The translations under genes and the position numbers were made by a program. From Pseudomonas sp. ATCC 13867 (GTDB lineage: Bacteria; Pseudomonadota; Gammaproteobacteria; Pseudomonadales; Pseudomonadaceae): DNA of 64,000 nt. Location: the NCBI RefSeq assembly GCF_000349845.1, contig NC_020829.1:4223001-4287000 (forward strand), given 5' to 3'. This document shows, piece after piece, positions 7,799 to 19,507 of this stretch; within the stretch, counting starts at the first letter, position 1; each line of letters starts with the position of its first letter. The notes below the pieces were generated by a model. The model was given only the letters and a program-made list of their open reading frames with translations, was not told where the DNA came from and did no database searches.

Positions 7799-9088
7799 TC
7801 AAGCCTGCCGCAGGCAGGCTGCCAGGTGCTCGGGCAGAGCGTCCCAGGCGATGTTCTGTTGTTCGCCCTCGCCACGCAGGGGCTTGAAACCTACCACGCG
7901 ACTGGCCAGTTCGTCGTCACCCAGAATCATTGCGAACTGTGCACCGCTCTTGTCGGCCTTCTTGAACTGGCTCTTGAAGCTGCCGCCGCCGGCGTTGACC
8001 AGCAGGCGCACGCCGGGAATGGCGTCGCGCAGGCGCTCGGCCAGGCTCAGGCCGGCGAGCTCGGCGGCCTCGCCGAAGGCGCAGAGGTACAGGTCCGCCG
8101 GGCGATTGAGCGCTTCGGGAACCAGGCCCAGGGTATCCAGCAGCAACACCAGGCGCTCCACGCCCATCGCGAAGCCCACGCCCGGCGTCGGCTTGCCGCC
8201 GAACTGGCTGACCAGACCGTCGTAACGACCACCGCCGCAAACGGTGCCCTGGGCGCCGAGCTTGTCGGTGACCCACTCGAACGCGGTACGGCAGTAGTAG
8301 TCCAGACCACGCACCAGCTTCTGGTTGATTTCGTAGCGCAGGCCGACCGCGTCCAGGCGAGCCTTGAGGCCCTCGAAGTGCGCGATCGACTCTTCATCCA
8401 GGTAGTCGTGCAGGGTCGGCGCGCCGACCAGCAGGGCCTGAGTGCTTTCCACCTTGCTGTCGAGGATGCGCAGCGGGTTGGTGGTCATGCGGCGCTGGCT
8501 GTCTTCGTCGAGCTGGTCGAAACGATCCTGGAGATAGGCGACCAGTGCATCACGGTAGCGCGCACGGGCCTCGCTGGAACCCAGGGTATTGAGCTGCAGG
8601 GTCACGGCATCGGCCATGCCCAGCTTCTGCCACAGGCGCCAGGTGAGGATGATCAGCTCGGCGTCGATGTCCGGTCCGGGCAGGTTGAAGACTTCCACGC
8701 CAATCTGGTGGAACTGGCGATAGCGGCCCTTCTGCGGCTTCTCGTAGCGGAACATCGGCCCTGTGTACCAGAGCTTCTGCACCTGGCCGCCGCCGGAAAG
8801 GCCGTGTTCGAGCACGGCACGCACGCAACCCGCGGTACCTTCCGGACGCATGGTGAGGGATTCGCCGTTGCGGTCGAGGAAGGTGTACATCTCCTTGTCG
8901 ACCACGTCGGTACCTTCACCGATGCCACGGGCGAAGAGTTCGGTGAACTCCAGGATCGGCATGCGGATTTCTTTGTAGCCGTAGCCATCGAGCAGCTCGG
9001 CAAAGGTACTTTCCAGATAGCGCCAGGCCGGGGTCTGTTCCGGCAGGATGTCGTTCATGCCACGGATGGCTTGCAGGGACTTGCTCAC
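7799..9088 (-). CDS. hisS: histidyl-tRNA synthetase
   Basis: A 429-residue class II aminoacyl-tRNA synthetase charging tRNA-His in the cytoplasm. Seen: [10 protein letters not shown] at the N-terminus, motif 2 around [16 protein letters not shown], the histidine-specific [15 protein letters not shown], and motif 3 around [11 protein letters not shown]. The start is GTG, preceded by AAGGA. It lies between ispG and yfgM with gaps of about 20 nt, consistent with one operon. Confidence 0.97.
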   Translation of the reverse strand: MSKSLQAIRGMNDILPEQTPAWRYLESTFAELLDGYGYKEIRMPILEFTELFARGIGEGTDVVDKEMYTFLDRNGESLTMRPEGTAGCVRAVLEHGLSGGGQVQKLWYTGPMFRYEKPQKGRYRQFHQIGVEVFNLPGPDIDAELIILTWRLWQKLGMADAVTLQLNTLGSSEARARYRDALVAYLQDRFDQLDEDSQRRMTTNPLRILDSKVESTQALLVGAPTLHDYLDEESIAHFEGLKARLDAVGLRYEINQKLVRGLDYYCRTAFEWVTDKLGAQGTVCGGGRYDGLVSQFGGKPTPGVGFAMGVERLVLLLDTLGLVPEALNRPADLYLCAFGEAAELAGLSLAERLRDAIPGVRLLVNAGGGSFKSQFKKADKSGAQFAMILGDDELASRVVGFKPLRGEGEQQNIAWDALPEHLAACLRQA

Positions 9089-9106
9089 GTAGGGTCCTTG
9101 TTGCGG

Positions 9107-10219
9107 TCAGCCGCGCACGATCAGTGCGGCGTCGGCCTCGGCCTTCTCGGCCGCTTTTTCGCGGATCAGCCGTTCCAGCTCATCCACCAGGTTTTCGTTC
9201 TGCAGCTTCTGCGCGGGCTTGCCGTCGATGTAGATCAGGTTGCTCGGCGTACCACCGGTGAGGCCGATGTGGGCTTCCTTGGCTTCGCCGGGACCGTTGA
9301 CCACGCAGCCGATCACGGCCACGTCCAGCGGGACCAGCAGGTCTTCCAGGCGGCCTTCCAGCTCGTTCATGGTCTTCACCACATCGAAGTTCTGCCGCGA
9401 GCAGCTCGGACAGGCGATGAAGTTGATGCCACGGGAACGCAGGTGCAGCGACTTGAGGATGTCGAAGCCGACCTTGATCTCTTCCACCGGGTCGGCGGCC
9501 AGGGAAATACGGATGGTGTCGCCGATGCCTTCGGCGAGCAGCATGCCCAGGCCGACGGCGGATTTCACCGTGCCCGAGCGCAGCCCGCCGGCTTCGGTGA
9601 TGCCCAGGTGCAGCGGTTGCTCGATCTCTTTCGCCAGCAGGCGGTAGGCGGCAACGGCCATGAACACGTCGGAGGCCTTCACACTGACCTTGAAGTTCTG
9701 GAAGTCCAGCTTGTCGAGGTGATCGACATGACGCATGGCCGACTCCAGCAGGGCTTCCGGAGTCGGTTCGCCGTACTTCTTCTGCAGGTCCTTCTCCAGG
9801 GAACCGGCGTTGACGCCGATGCGGATCGGGATGTTGCGCTCGCGGGCGGCATCCACCACGGCCCTCACCCGGTCCTCGCGACCGATGTTGCCGGGGTTGA
9901 TGCGCAGGCAATCGACACCCAGCTCGGCCACGCGCAGGGCGATCTTGTAGTCGAAGTGGATATCGGCGACCAGCGGCACCTTGACCTGCTGCTTGATCCT
10001 GCCGAAGGCCTCGGCGGCGTCCATGTCCGGCACGGAGACGCGGACGATGTCGGCGCCTGCGTCTTCCAGACGACGGATCTGGGCCACGGTGGCGGCCACA
10101 TCGAGGGTATCGGTGTTGGTCATGCTCTGCACGGCGATGGGGGCATCCCCACCCACCGGCACGTTACCTACCCAGATCTTGCGGGACAGGCGACGTTTGA
10201 TCGGAGACTCGCAATGCAT
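9107..10219 (-). CDS. ispG: 4-hydroxy-3-methylbut-2-enyl diphosphate synthase IspG (GcpE)
   Basis: A 370-residue enzyme of the MEP isoprenoid pathway that reduces MEcPP to HMBPP with a [4Fe-4S] cluster. Seen: the conserved [13 protein letters not shown]-terminal stretch, and cluster cysteines in [10 protein letters not shown] and in [11 protein letters not shown] chose the ATG right after the rodZ stop, which has GGTGGA upstream; a GTG four codons earlier is possible. It needs Fe-S clusters, which the nearby isc operon would supply. Confidence 0.96.
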   Translation of the reverse strand: MHCESPIKRRLSRKIWVGNVPVGGDAPIAVQSMTNTDTLDVAATVAQIRRLEDAGADIVRVSVPDMDAAEAFGRIKQQVKVPLVADIHFDYKIALRVAELGVDCLRINPGNIGREDRVRAVVDAARERNIPIRIGVNAGSLEKDLQKKYGEPTPEALLESAMRHVDHLDKLDFQNFKVSVKASDVFMAVAAYRLLAKEIEQPLHLGITEAGGLRSGTVKSAVGLGMLLAEGIGDTIRISLAADPVEEIKVGFDILKSLHLRSRGINFIACPSCSRQNFDVVKTMNELEGRLEDLLVPLDVAVIGCVVNGPGEAKEAHIGLTGGTPSNLIYIDGKPAQKLQNENLVDELERLIREKAAEKAEADAALIVRG

Positions 10220-10220
10220 C

Positions 10221-11246
10221 TTACTGTCCACCCAACGTCAGGCGCGCGGTACCGCCGCGCGCCGGTGTCACTTCGACCGGCTGGCCGTTGTAGCTGACCT
10301 GCGCACCACGGGCGAAGCCCAGGCGCAGTTGAACCGGAGCCTTGGCCGCCAGCTCCAGGCTGTCGCCCTTGCGCTTCAGCGCGCCGAACAGGACCTTGCC
10401 ATCGGCATCGGTGACCTGGGTCCAGCAGTCCTCGGTGAATTGAATCCTGACCACGCCCTGACCCGCGGCGGCGACCACCGGAGCAGCGACCGGGGCAACC
10501 GCTTGGACTTCGGCCGGTGCGACCGGTACAGCCGGCTGCGCGACGGCAGGTTGCTGTGCGGAAGCGACCGGAGCCGGAGCCTGGGCCGGAGCCGCTTCGC
10601 CAACAGCCGCAGCGGCAGGATTAGCGGTTACGGCCGGCGGCGTGCCTTCGGTCGGGGTCTCGGCGGTGGCGCTATCCGCGGCAGGCTCGGACGGCACGAC
10701 TGCAGTATCGGCCTGGTCCTCGGCGACGGCCTGGTCTTCCGGCTCGTCGAGGGTATGGATCTCGGTGGTGCCGTCGGCGCTCTCGACCTCGACATGCTCC
10801 ATATTCAGGCTACCGCTCTCAGCGGTGCGGGCAGCACGCTCCTGCCACCAGAAGTAGCCGAAGCCGATCAGCAGGGCGAGCAGCACGAGGCTGAACAGGC
10901 GCAGCAGGTTGCGCGACAGGCGCACCGGCTCGACCACGCGACCGAGGCTGTGCACGCTGCTGCCGCTGGCGTCGGTGCCGGTGTACTGGTCGAAGGACTG
11001 GACCATCTGCGCCTGGTCCATGCCCAACAGCTTGGCGTAGGCGCGTACGTAGCCGCGCGCGAAGGTGTGGCCGGGCAACTGATCGAAGGAACCCTGCTCC
11101 AGCTGGCGCAGCGAGTGCTCGGTCAGGTTCAGCTGGCCTGCGACCTGGGCGATGCTCCAGCCCTTGTTCTCACGGGCCTGACGCAGTGTTTCGCCAGGAT
11201 TGGCTCGGGTCGTGCCGATGACATCGGACTGCGACGTGCTCATCAT
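10221..11246 (-). CDS. rodZ: cytoskeletal shape protein RodZ
   Basis: A 341-residue bitopic membrane protein linking MreB to the cell-wall synthesis machinery. Domains: N-terminal helix-turn-helix of the Xre type (about residues 15-85, with [11 protein letters not shown]), one transmembrane helix around 110-135 ([20 protein letters not shown]), a long Ala/Pro/Val-rich periplasmic linker and a C-terminal beta domain ([18 protein letters not shown]). The start overlaps the pilF stop by 4 nt (ATGA) and the stop abuts the ispG ATG, so expression is coupled. Confidence 0.95.
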   Translation of the reverse strand: MMSTSQSDVIGTTRANPGETLRQARENKGWSIAQVAGQLNLTEHSLRQLEQGSFDQLPGHTFARGYVRAYAKLLGMDQAQMVQSFDQYTGTDASGSSVHSLGRVVEPVRLSRNLLRLFSLVLLALLIGFGYFWWQERAARTAESGSLNMEHVEVESADGTTEIHTLDEPEDQAVAEDQADTAVVPSEPAADSATAETPTEGTPPAVTANPAAAAVGEAAPAQAPAPVASAQQPAVAQPAVPVAPAEVQAVAPVAAPVVAAAGQGVVRIQFTEDCWTQVTDADGKVLFGALKRKGDSLELAAKAPVQLRLGFARGAQVSYNGQPVEVTPARGGTARLTLGGQ

Positions 11247-12001
11247 TTATCCGCCTGGTATGCCTGGTATTCAGGAGAAGCGGGATACAGGCGCTTGAGT
11301 TGCAGCCCGTAGCTGGCAGCGGTATCCCGGTCGTCGAAGATCTTTGCCAGTCGAATGCCCAGCAGCAGGCTGCGCGCGCTCTGCGGCCCCTGCCTGAGGT
11401 ATTCCTGATAGTAGGCCCGCGCCGGAACGTACTGGCGATCCTGGTAGTTGAGCTCGGCCATCTCGATCAGTGCGCTGGGCTGATTGCGATTGAGGCGAAT
11501 AGCCTTCTCGAAGTATTCCTTGGCCTGCTCCCGCTGCTTGAGCTGGAGGCTGACCAGCCCGAGGTTCTCGAAGATCCGCGAACGCTCGGGATACAAGCCA
11601 TCCTCGGCGGCCTTGATGTAGGCGTCGTAGGCTTCCTTGTAGCGTTTTTGCTCGAACAGGAAGCCGCCGTAGTTGTTCAGGATGCGCGCATCGTCCGAAC
11701 GGGAGGACAGTGCCTTGCGGTATTCGGTTTCGGCCAGTTGCGGTTCCATCTCGGTCTGATAGACCGCGGCCAGCGCGGTATGCGCGTCGGCACTGGACGG
11801 ATCGAGCTCCAGCGCCTGGCGCAGCGGGACCTTGGCCTGTTCGGCATTGCCGGCCCGCAGGTAGCCGAGCCCCAACTGGATATAGGCGTCGCGCGCCTCA
11901 TCCCGGCCCTTATCGGTTTTCAGAGGATCCTGTTTACCAGTCGACACGCAACCCGTCAGCACGGTTGCCAACAGCAAGAACAGCGCGGCGCGCAGGGTCA
12001 T
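11243..12001 (-). CDS. pilF: type IV pilus pilotin PilF
   Basis: A 252-residue outer-membrane lipoprotein needed for localisation and multimerisation of the PilQ secretin. The N-terminus is a lipoprotein signal with lipobox LTGC (Cys18); the mature part consists of TPR repeats (for example AYIQLGLGYLRAGNAEQAK, ARILNNYGGFLFEQKRYKEAY). It lies between rlmN and rodZ, the standard Pseudomonas position, well away from the minor-pilin operon at 29-35 kb. Together they indicate a type IV pilus machine. Confidence 0.94.
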   Translation of the reverse strand: MTLRAALFLLLATVLTGCVSTGKQDPLKTDKGRDEARDAYIQLGLGYLRAGNAEQAKVPLRQALELDPSSADAHTALAAVYQTEMEPQLAETEYRKALSSRSDDARILNNYGGFLFEQKRYKEAYDAYIKAAEDGLYPERSRIFENLGLVSLQLKQREQAKEYFEKAIRLNRNQPSALIEMAELNYQDRQYVPARAYYQEYLRQGPQSARSLLLGIRLAKIFDDRDTAASYGLQLKRLYPASPEYQAYQADK

Positions 12002-12017
12002 CGGATTCCTCCCCGGG

Positions 12018-13166
12018 TCAGTTTCGATTGGCGGCGTTCGACGCCTGCTCGTTTTCCGTCGCCAGTTGGCGTACGGCGATATAGCGCTCGCTGCGGCGGG
12101 TGCGGTCCATCACCTGGCCCACCAGTTGGCCACAGGCGGCGTCGATGTCCTCACCGCGGGTGGTGCGCACGGTCACGTTGAAACCGCCCTTGTGCAGCAT
12201 GTCCTGGAAACGGCGGATGGCATTGTTGCTCGGCCGCTCGTAACCCGAATGCGGGAACGGATTAAACGGAATCAGGTTGATCTTGCAAGGGAAATCCTTG
12301 AGCAATGCGATCAGTTGCTCGGCATGCTCGGGCTGGTCGTTGACGTTGGCCAGCAGGGTGTACTCGACGGTCAGCACGCGCTCCTTGCCCAGGCGCGTGA
12401 TGTAGCGGTAGCAGGCGTCGAGCAGCATCTCCAGCGGGTACTTCTTGTTGATCGGCACCAGCTGGTTGCGCAGTTCGTCGTTGGGGGCGTGCAGCGACAG
12501 GGCCAGGGACACGTCGGTGACCTCGGCGAGCTTGTCGATCATCGGCACCACGCCGGAGGTGGACAGGGTCACCTTGCGCTTGGAAATACCGTAGCCGAGG
12601 TCTTCCATCATGATGCTCATGGCGCTCACGACGTTGTCGAAGTTCAGCAGCGGCTCGCCCATGCCCATCATCACCACGTTGGTGATGGCACGGTCGATCT
12701 TGCCCGGGACGGTCCCGAACGATTGGTTGGCGATCCACACCTGGCCGATGATCTCGGCGGAGGTCAGGTCGCTGTTGAAACCTTGCTTGCCGGTGGAGCA
12801 GAAGCTGCAGTCCAGCGCGCAACCGGCCTGGGACGACACGCACAGGGTGCCGCGGCCGCCCTGCGGGATGTACACGGTCTCGACGCAACTGCCCGAGGCC
12901 ACGCGCACCACCCACTTGCGGGTACCGTCAGAGGAAATGTCCTGGCTGACGATCTCCGGAGGACGAATTTCGGCAACGGCCTCGAGCTTTTCGCGCAAGG
13001 CCTTGCCGACGTTCGTCATGGCGCTGAACTCGAGAGCGCCAAAGTGGTGAATCCATTGCATCACCTGGCCGGCGCGGAAGCGCTTTTCACCGATGGACTC
13101 GAAGAATTCCTCGAGCTGGGGCTTGGTCATGCCCAGCAGGTTGGCCTTTACAGCGGTATCAGTCAT
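12018..13166 (-). CDS. rlmN: 23S rRNA A2503 / tRNA A37 C2-methyltransferase RlmN
   Basis: A 382-residue radical-SAM methyltransferase that makes 2-methyladenosine in 23S rRNA and some tRNAs. The cluster motif CxxxCxxC is seen in [15 protein letters not shown], and the [11 protein letters not shown]-binding stretch follows. A catalytic Cys in the C-terminal DAACGQL region and Cys in the GSCVETV region fit the two-cysteine mechanism. The ATG at 13166 is preceded by GAGG; an in-frame start 18 nt upstream is less likely. Requires [4Fe-4S], matching the neighbouring isc genes. Confidence 0.96.
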   Translation of the reverse strand: MTDTAVKANLLGMTKPQLEEFFESIGEKRFRAGQVMQWIHHFGALEFSAMTNVGKALREKLEAVAEIRPPEIVSQDISSDGTRKWVVRVASGSCVETVYIPQGGRGTLCVSSQAGCALDCSFCSTGKQGFNSDLTSAEIIGQVWIANQSFGTVPGKIDRAITNVVMMGMGEPLLNFDNVVSAMSIMMEDLGYGISKRKVTLSTSGVVPMIDKLAEVTDVSLALSLHAPNDELRNQLVPINKKYPLEMLLDACYRYITRLGKERVLTVEYTLLANVNDQPEHAEQLIALLKDFPCKINLIPFNPFPHSGYERPSNNAIRRFQDMLHKGGFNVTVRTTRGEDIDAACGQLVGQVMDRTRRSERYIAVRQLATENEQASNAANRN

Positions 13167-13193
13167 GGATTCACCCTCGCTCATTCGCCTTTA

Positions 13194-13625
13194 TCAGCGA
13201 ATGCGCTCGCACACCTCGGTGCTGGAGAAGAAGTAAGCGATTTCGCGGGCAGCCGAAGCTTCCGAGTCGGAACCGTGTACGGCGTTCTCGTCGATGGAAA
13301 CGGCGAAGTCGGCGCGGATGGTGCCGGCGTCGGCTTTCTTCGGATCGGTGGCGCCCATCAGTTCACGGTTGCGCAGGATGGCGTCTTCGCCTTCCAGAAC
13401 CTGAACGACGACCGGGCCGGAGGTCATGAAGGCAACCAGGTCCTTGAAGAAGGGACGCTCTTTGTGCTCGGCGTAGAAGCCGCCAGCTTCGCGCTCGGAC
13501 AGTTGAACCATCTTCGAAGCGACAACGCGCAGACCGGCTTTTTCGAAGCGGGTCAGGATTTCGCCGATGACGTTCTTGGCAACAGCGTCGGGCTTGATGA
13601 TGGAGAAGGTACGTTGCAGGGCCAT
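13194..13625 (-). CDS. ndk: nucleoside diphosphate kinase
   Basis: A 143-residue NDP kinase that transfers phosphate from ATP to NDPs through a phosphohistidine. The active-site His117 is in ENAVHGSDS, and the N-terminus [11 protein letters not shown] is typical. The ATG follows GGAG at good spacing; a longer open frame upstream is not supported by the family length. It is separated from iscX by 250 nt holding a hairpin and a terminator. Confidence 0.97.
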   Translation of the reverse strand: MALQRTFSIIKPDAVAKNVIGEILTRFEKAGLRVVASKMVQLSEREAGGFYAEHKERPFFKDLVAFMTSGPVVVQVLEGEDAILRNRELMGATDPKKADAGTIRADFAVSIDENAVHGSDSEASAAREIAYFFSSTEVCERIR

Positions 13626-13767
13626 GAAAATAACTCCGGAAAGCAAGGTTGGTAACGCCAAGAAGCTCCTAGAAAGGCCAGGAGCTCCTGTGATTCAAGG
13701 TTTGTCGCAGGCGCCGGCCGCAGAAGCGGCGTACGCGGGACCGGCCCGAACGGCGGCGGGGCCGGCG

Positions 13768-13800
13768 GCTCTGGAAATCCCGCGGGGATTTTTTCAGAGC
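13768..13800. repeat. nested hairpin in the ndk leader
   Basis: Outer arms GCTCTG (13768-13773) and CAGAGC (13795-13800) enclose an inner stem AAATCCC (13775-13781) and GGGATTT (13785-13791). On the plus strand it has a T run in its 3' arm; on the minus strand it would fold in the 5' leader of ndk. It may be a terminator or a leader structure. Confidence 0.5.
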
Positions 13801-13810
13801 ACTCCTAAAG

Positions 13811-13837
13811 ATAAAACCCGCGAATTATACGCGGGTT
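13811..13837 (-). terminator. terminator after iscX, with a TATAAT in its loop
   Basis: On the minus strand an 8-bp stem (AACCCGCG/CGCGGGTT) is followed by TTTTAT, an intrinsic terminator for the isc operon. The loop plus last stem base reads TATAAT, a perfect -10 hexamer that could serve ndk downstream, although no good -35 is visible 16-18 nt away. Confidence 0.65.
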
Positions 13838-13875
13838 CATGACAAATGGGTACGCGGCTGGCGGGACCGCGTCCC

Positions 13876-14076
13876 TCAGTCGAGTTCTTCGATCCAGGCG
13901 GCCTGGATGGCCTCCAGGACCTTCTCCCCGCCGCGGGAAGGATCGTCGCTGAACTCCGGCAATGCCAGCACCCAGCGGTGCAGATCGACGAAGTTCACGT
14001 AATGCGGATCGACATCCGGCTTGCTTTCGGCCAGCTGGATGGCAATTTCGAGCACATCAACCCATTTCAGACTCAT
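13876..14076 (-). CDS. iscX: Fe-S cluster assembly protein IscX
   Basis: A 66-residue small acidic protein, last in the isc operon, that binds IscS and modulates its activity and may act as an iron sensor or donor. Seen: LKWVDVLEIAIQL at the N-terminus, DPHYVNFVDLHRWVLALPEF and a WIEELD end, all typical, and exact family length. The ATG was chosen by family length; the longer frame runs into fdx. It lies 13 nt after fdx. Confidence 0.95.
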   Translation of the reverse strand: MSLKWVDVLEIAIQLAESKPDVDPHYVNFVDLHRWVLALPEFSDDPSRGGEKVLEAIQAAWIEELD

Positions 14077-14089
14077 CTCGGCGCTCCGC

Positions 14090-14428
14090 TCAATGGCCTT
14101 CGGAAACCTGGTTGATGGTGTATTTCGGAATCTCGACCACCAGGTCCTCTTCACCCACCACGGCCTGGCAGGACAGGCGCGAATCCGGCTCCAGGCCCCA
14201 GGCCTTGTCCAGCATGTCGTCCTCCAGCTCGTCGGAGGCTTCCATCGAGTTGAAACCTTCGCGCACGATCACGTGGCAGGTGGTGCAGGCACAGGACATC
14301 TCGCAGGCGTGCTCGATCTCGATACCGTTGCGCAGCGCCGCCTTCATGATGGTTTCGCCCGGCTGGGCCTCGATCACCGCGCCCTCCGGGCAATGTTCGG
14401 CGTTCGGCAGAAATACGATCTGCGGCAT
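14090..14428 (-). CDS. fdx: [2Fe-2S] ferredoxin of the Isc system
   Basis: A 112-residue adrenodoxin-type ferredoxin that supplies electrons during cluster assembly on IscU. Cluster ligands Cys42, Cys48, Cys51 and Cys87 match the E. coli Fdx positions, in HACEMSCACTTCH and SRLSCQ. It starts 6 nt after the hscA stop. Confidence 0.96.
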   Translation of the reverse strand: MPQIVFLPNAEHCPEGAVIEAQPGETIMKAALRNGIEIEHACEMSCACTTCHVIVREGFNSMEASDELEDDMLDKAWGLEPDSRLSCQAVVGEEDLVVEIPKYTINQVSEGH

Positions 14429-14434
14429 CTTCGC

Positions 14435-16294
<1,860 letters not shown>

Positions 16295-16339
16295 GCGGTT
16301 TCTAATCAGGCTTATCGGGCGCGGCGCGGGCCGCGCGGA

Positions 16340-16861
16340 TTAATCGTCGAGTCGCTCTTCCAGCTGCCGCACTTCCTGCGCCAGCTTGTCGAGGAACTGC
16401 ATGCGCCGCACCAGGCGTTCGGCCAGGTCACGGCGGGCGGCGTCATCCCAGCAATCGGCAAACTCGGAGTCCAGTTGCTGCTGGGCCGATTTCAACTGGC
16501 GCTTGAACTGCGCCACGCCATCGAGATCGGCGCTGTCCTGCAGGTCTTCCAGCTCCTCGCGTAGATGCATCTGCTGCAGGAGGAACTCCGGATCCTGCAC
16601 CGTGGCTTCCAGCGGCAGCGCGTCACCGCGCAGGGCCAGCAGGTACAGGGCACGGCGCGGCGCGCTCTTCAGCGTCTGGTAGGCGTCGTTGAGTTCGGCG
16701 GCTTTTTCCAGCGCCAGCCGTTGCTCGCGCTCGGAAGCATCGGCGAAACGATCAGGGTGGACGGTTCGCACCAGCTCGCGGTAGCGGTTGCCCAGCACCT
16801 CCAGATCGATCCGGAAGCCCGGCTGCAGGTCGAACAGCGCGAAGTGACAGGGACTACCCAC
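16340..16861 (-). CDS. hscB: J-domain co-chaperone HscB
   Basis: A 173-residue co-chaperone that brings IscU to HscA and stimulates its ATPase. The J domain is N-terminal with the HPD motif in VHPDRFAD; the C-terminal helical domain binds IscU. I chose a GTG start ([13 protein letters not shown]) preceded by GAGG, giving the usual family length, rather than the longer ATG frame, which would overlap iscA. It begins 8 nt after iscA. Confidence 0.94.
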   Translation of the reverse strand: MGSPCHFALFDLQPGFRIDLEVLGNRYRELVRTVHPDRFADASEREQRLALEKAAELNDAYQTLKSAPRRALYLLALRGDALPLEATVQDPEFLLQQMHLREELEDLQDSADLDGVAQFKRQLKSAQQQLDSEFADCWDDAARRDLAERLVRRMQFLDKLAQEVRQLEERLDD

Positions 16862-16869
16862 ACCCGACC

Positions 16870-17193
16870 TCAGACGTTGAAGCTTTCGCCGCAGCCACAC
16901 TCACCGCGCACGTTCGGGTTGTTGAACTTGAAGCCCTCGTTGAGGCCTTCCTTGGTGAAGTCCAACTCGGTGCCGTCGAGATAGACCAGGCTTTTCGGGT
17001 CGATGATGACCTTCACGCCGTGGCTCTCGAACACCTGATCCTCGGCTGCCAGTTCGTCGACGAACTCCAGCACGTAGGCAAGACCCGAACACCCGGTGGT
17101 GCGCACGCCAAGACGAATGCCCTCGCCCTTGCCGCGCCCTTCGAGGGAACGGCGAACGTGACTGGCGGCGGCTTCGGTCATGCTGATGGCCAT
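16870..17193 (-). CDS. iscA: A-type Fe-S carrier IscA
   Basis: A 107-residue A-type carrier that passes Fe-S clusters to target proteins. The three invariant cysteines are Cys35 (TTGCSGLAY), Cys99 and Cys101 (GECGCGESF), at the E. coli positions. It sits between iscU and hscB. Confidence 0.97.
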   Translation of the reverse strand: MAISMTEAAASHVRRSLEGRGKGEGIRLGVRTTGCSGLAYVLEFVDELAAEDQVFESHGVKVIIDPKSLVYLDGTELDFTKEGLNEGFKFNNPNVRGECGCGESFNV

Positions 17194-17219
17194 GTGAACT
17201 CCTTAACTTGCGAATCGCT

Positions 17220-17606
17220 TCAGAGCAGACCTTTCTTCTGCTTATAGTCGCGTACGGCCGCCTTGATGGCGTCCTCGGCAAGTACCGAGCAGTGGATCTT
17301 CACCGGCGGCAGGGCCAGTTCTTCGGCGATGGTGGTGTTCTTGATGGATTCGGCTTCATCCAGGGTCTTGCCCTTCATCCACTCGGTGGCGAGGGAGCTG
17401 GAGGCGATGGCCGAACCGCAGCCGTAGGTCTTGAACTTGGCGTCTTCGATGACGCCCTGCTCGTTGACCTTGATCTGCAGGCGCATCACGTCGCCGCAGG
17501 CCGGTGCGCCGACCATGCCGGTGCCGACGTCCGGATCCTCGGCATTGAGCTTGCCGACGTTGCGCGGGTTTTCGTAGTGGTCGATGACCTTGTCACTGTA
17601 AGCCAT
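17220..17606 (-). CDS. iscU: Fe-S scaffold IscU
   Basis: A 128-residue scaffold on which [2Fe-2S] and [4Fe-4S] clusters are built. Seen: ligand cysteines Cys37 (APACGD), Cys63 (YGCGSA) and Cys106 (KIHCSV), and the HscA-recognition peptide LPPVK at 99-103. It sits between iscS and iscA. Confidence 0.98.
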   Translation of the reverse strand: MAYSDKVIDHYENPRNVGKLNAEDPDVGTGMVGAPACGDVMRLQIKVNEQGVIEDAKFKTYGCGSAIASSSLATEWMKGKTLDEAESIKNTTIAEELALPPVKIHCSVLAEDAIKAAVRDYKQKKGLL

Positions 17607-17633
17607 GGCTAATCCTCACTTCTATGGGGCGGG

Positions 17634-18848
17634 TCAGTGGGCCTGCCATTCGACCTTGGACAGGTCGACACCCTCTTTGAACATATCCCACAGCGGCGAG
17701 AGTTCACGCAGCTTGGAAACGGCTTCCACCACCTTCTTGGCGGCGTAATCGACCTCTTCTTCGGTGGTGAAGCGGCCGAAGCTGAAACGGATGGAGCTGT
17801 GCGCCAGTTCGTCGTTGCGGCCCAGGGCGCGGAGCACGTAGGACGGCTCCAGCGAGGCCGAGGTGCAGGCGGAACCGGACGAGACGGCCAGGTCCTTGAG
17901 CGACATCATCAGCGACTCGCCTTCGACGTAGTTGAAGCTGACGTTGAGGATGTTCGGCGCATAGGAAGTGGCGCTACCGTTGAGGTACAGCTCTTCCAGG
18001 TCCTGCACCTGATCGAAGAAGCGCTTGCGCAGGCCTTCGATGCGGGCCATTTCCTGGTGCATTTCTTCCTTGGCGATGCGGAAGGCTTCGCCCATGCCGA
18101 CGATCTGGTGGGTCGCCAGGGTGCCCGAACGCATGCCGCGCTCGTGGCCGCCACCGTGCATCTGGGCTTCCAGGCGCACGCGCGGCTTGCGGCGCACGTA
18201 CAGCGCGCCCATGCCCTTGGGGCCGTAGACCTTGTGTGCGGAGAAGGACATCAGGTCGACCTTGAGTTTCTCCAGGTCGATGTCCACCTTGCCGGCGGAC
18301 TGGGCGGCGTCGACGTGCAGCAGGATGCCGCGCGAGCGGGTCAGTTCGCCAATGGCGGCGATGTCGTTGATGCTGCCGACTTCGTTGTTCACGTGCATGA
18401 CCGAGACCAGGATGGTGTCGTCACGCAGGGCGGCCTCGACCATCGCCGGGGTGATGATGCCCTCGGGGGTCGGTTCCAGGTAGGTGATCTCGAAACCTTC
18501 GCGCTCCAACTGGCGGCAGGTATCCAGGACCGCCTTGTGCTCGATCTTCGAGGTGATGATGTGCTTGCCCTTGGTGGCGTAGAAGTGCGCGACACCCTTG
18601 ATGGCCAGGTTGTCGGACTCGGTGGCACCGGAGGTCCAGACGATTTCGCGGGGGTCGGCATTGACCAGCTCGGCGACCTGGCGACGGGCGTTCTCAGCCG
18701 CTTCCTCGGCCTTCCAGCCGAAGACGTGGGAGCGCGAAGCCGGGTTGCCGAAATTGCCATCTACCAGGAGGCAGTCAGCCATTTTCTGAGCGACACGCGG
18801 GTCCACCGGGGTTGTGGCGGAGTAGTCGAGGTAAATCGGCAATTTCAT
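17634..18848 (-). CDS. iscS: cysteine desulfurase IscS
   Basis: A 404-residue PLP enzyme that takes sulfur from cysteine as a persulfide for Fe-S clusters and tRNA thiolation. The PLP lysine is Lys206 in [12 protein letters not shown] and the persulfide Cys328 is in [10 protein letters not shown], both at the E. coli positions. The ATG at 18848 ([17 protein letters not shown]) is chosen; the frame is open further upstream into the iscR-iscS gap, but that extension is not part of the family. Confidence 0.97.
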   Translation of the reverse strand: MKLPIYLDYSATTPVDPRVAQKMADCLLVDGNFGNPASRSHVFGWKAEEAAENARRQVAELVNADPREIVWTSGATESDNLAIKGVAHFYATKGKHIITSKIEHKAVLDTCRQLEREGFEITYLEPTPEGIITPAMVEAALRDDTILVSVMHVNNEVGSINDIAAIGELTRSRGILLHVDAAQSAGKVDIDLEKLKVDLMSFSAHKVYGPKGMGALYVRRKPRVRLEAQMHGGGHERGMRSGTLATHQIVGMGEAFRIAKEEMHQEMARIEGLRKRFFDQVQDLEELYLNGSATSYAPNILNVSFNYVEGESLMMSLKDLAVSSGSACTSASLEPSYVLRALGRNDELAHSSIRFSFGRFTTEEEVDYAAKKVVEAVSKLRELSPLWDMFKEGVDLSKVEWQAH

Positions 18849-18876
18849 CAGGTAACTCCTACAGGCGGGCGTTCGC

Positions 18877-19368
18877 TCAATCGATGGCGGACGCTTCAAT
18901 CTTGTCGAGGCGTGGCGTCTTGCCCGTGCAACGGCGCTCATCCTGGCGCTGGGCCACCTCTTGAACTTCGCGGCGCTCGACCAGGTCGGCCAGGCTGATG
19001 CCGCTGAGGAACTCGTGAATCTGCTGGCTGAGGTCGCACCACAGGTGGTGGGTCAGGCAGGTATCGCCGGAGTGGCAGTCGCCCTGACCCTGACAGCGGG
19101 TGGCGTCGACCGACTCGTTGACCGCATCGATCACCTGGGCGACGTGGATGCCGGTCGTATCGCGGGACAGCTGATAGCCGCCACCGGGGCCACGCACGCT
19201 GACCACCAGGTTGCCACGGCGCAACTTGGCGAACAGCTGTTCCAGGTAGGACAGGGAGATACCCTGGCGCTCGGAGATATCGGCGAGAGAAACCGGGCCA
19301 CGCTGGGCGTGCAACGCCAGATCGAGCATGGCGGTGACGGCATAGCGGCCTTTGGTGGTCAATCGCAT
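18877..19368 (-). CDS. iscR: Fe-S-responsive regulator IscR
   Basis: A 163-residue Rrf2-family winged-helix regulator that represses the isc operon when it carries a [2Fe-2S] cluster. Cluster ligands Cys92, Cys98, Cys104 and His107 are present in [18 protein letters not shown]. It is first in the isc operon and its promoter carries two IscR-type sites, so autoregulation is expected. Confidence 0.97.
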   Translation of the reverse strand: MRLTTKGRYAVTAMLDLALHAQRGPVSLADISERQGISLSYLEQLFAKLRRGNLVVSVRGPGGGYQLSRDTTGIHVAQVIDAVNESVDATRCQGQGDCHSGDTCLTHHLWCDLSQQIHEFLSGISLADLVERREVQEVAQRQDERRCTGKTPRLDKIEASAID

Positions 19369-19401
19369 GGGGACATCCGGAAGAATCGCTGGTGTAGGAG
19401 G

Positions 19402-19460
19402 AGTATGCTCTTATCCGACTATTTAGGTCAACTATAAGTCCTATTACTTTAGTCGGAATT
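19402..19460 (-). promoter_or_regulatory. iscR promoter with two IscR-type operator sites
   Basis: On the minus strand TTGACC (19431-19426) is 18 nt from CATACT (19407-19402). The site at 19411-19436 (ATAGTTGACC-TAAA-TAGTCGGATA) closely matches the type 1 IscR consensus and covers the -35 box. A second, poorer copy with CCGACTAAAG lies immediately upstream at 19434-19460. Binding here would block polymerase, giving feedback on Fe-S supply. Confidence 0.8.
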
Positions 19461-19507
19461 AACCAGCGAACGGCGCGGTATGTTAGCAGAGAGCCCGCGT
19501 CGGCGCA

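Noticed and set aside
7634..10297. 887-codon plus-strand frame antisense to hisS and ispG
   Set aside because: Long antisense frames are expected in high-GC DNA; both genes on the other strand have full catalytic motifs.
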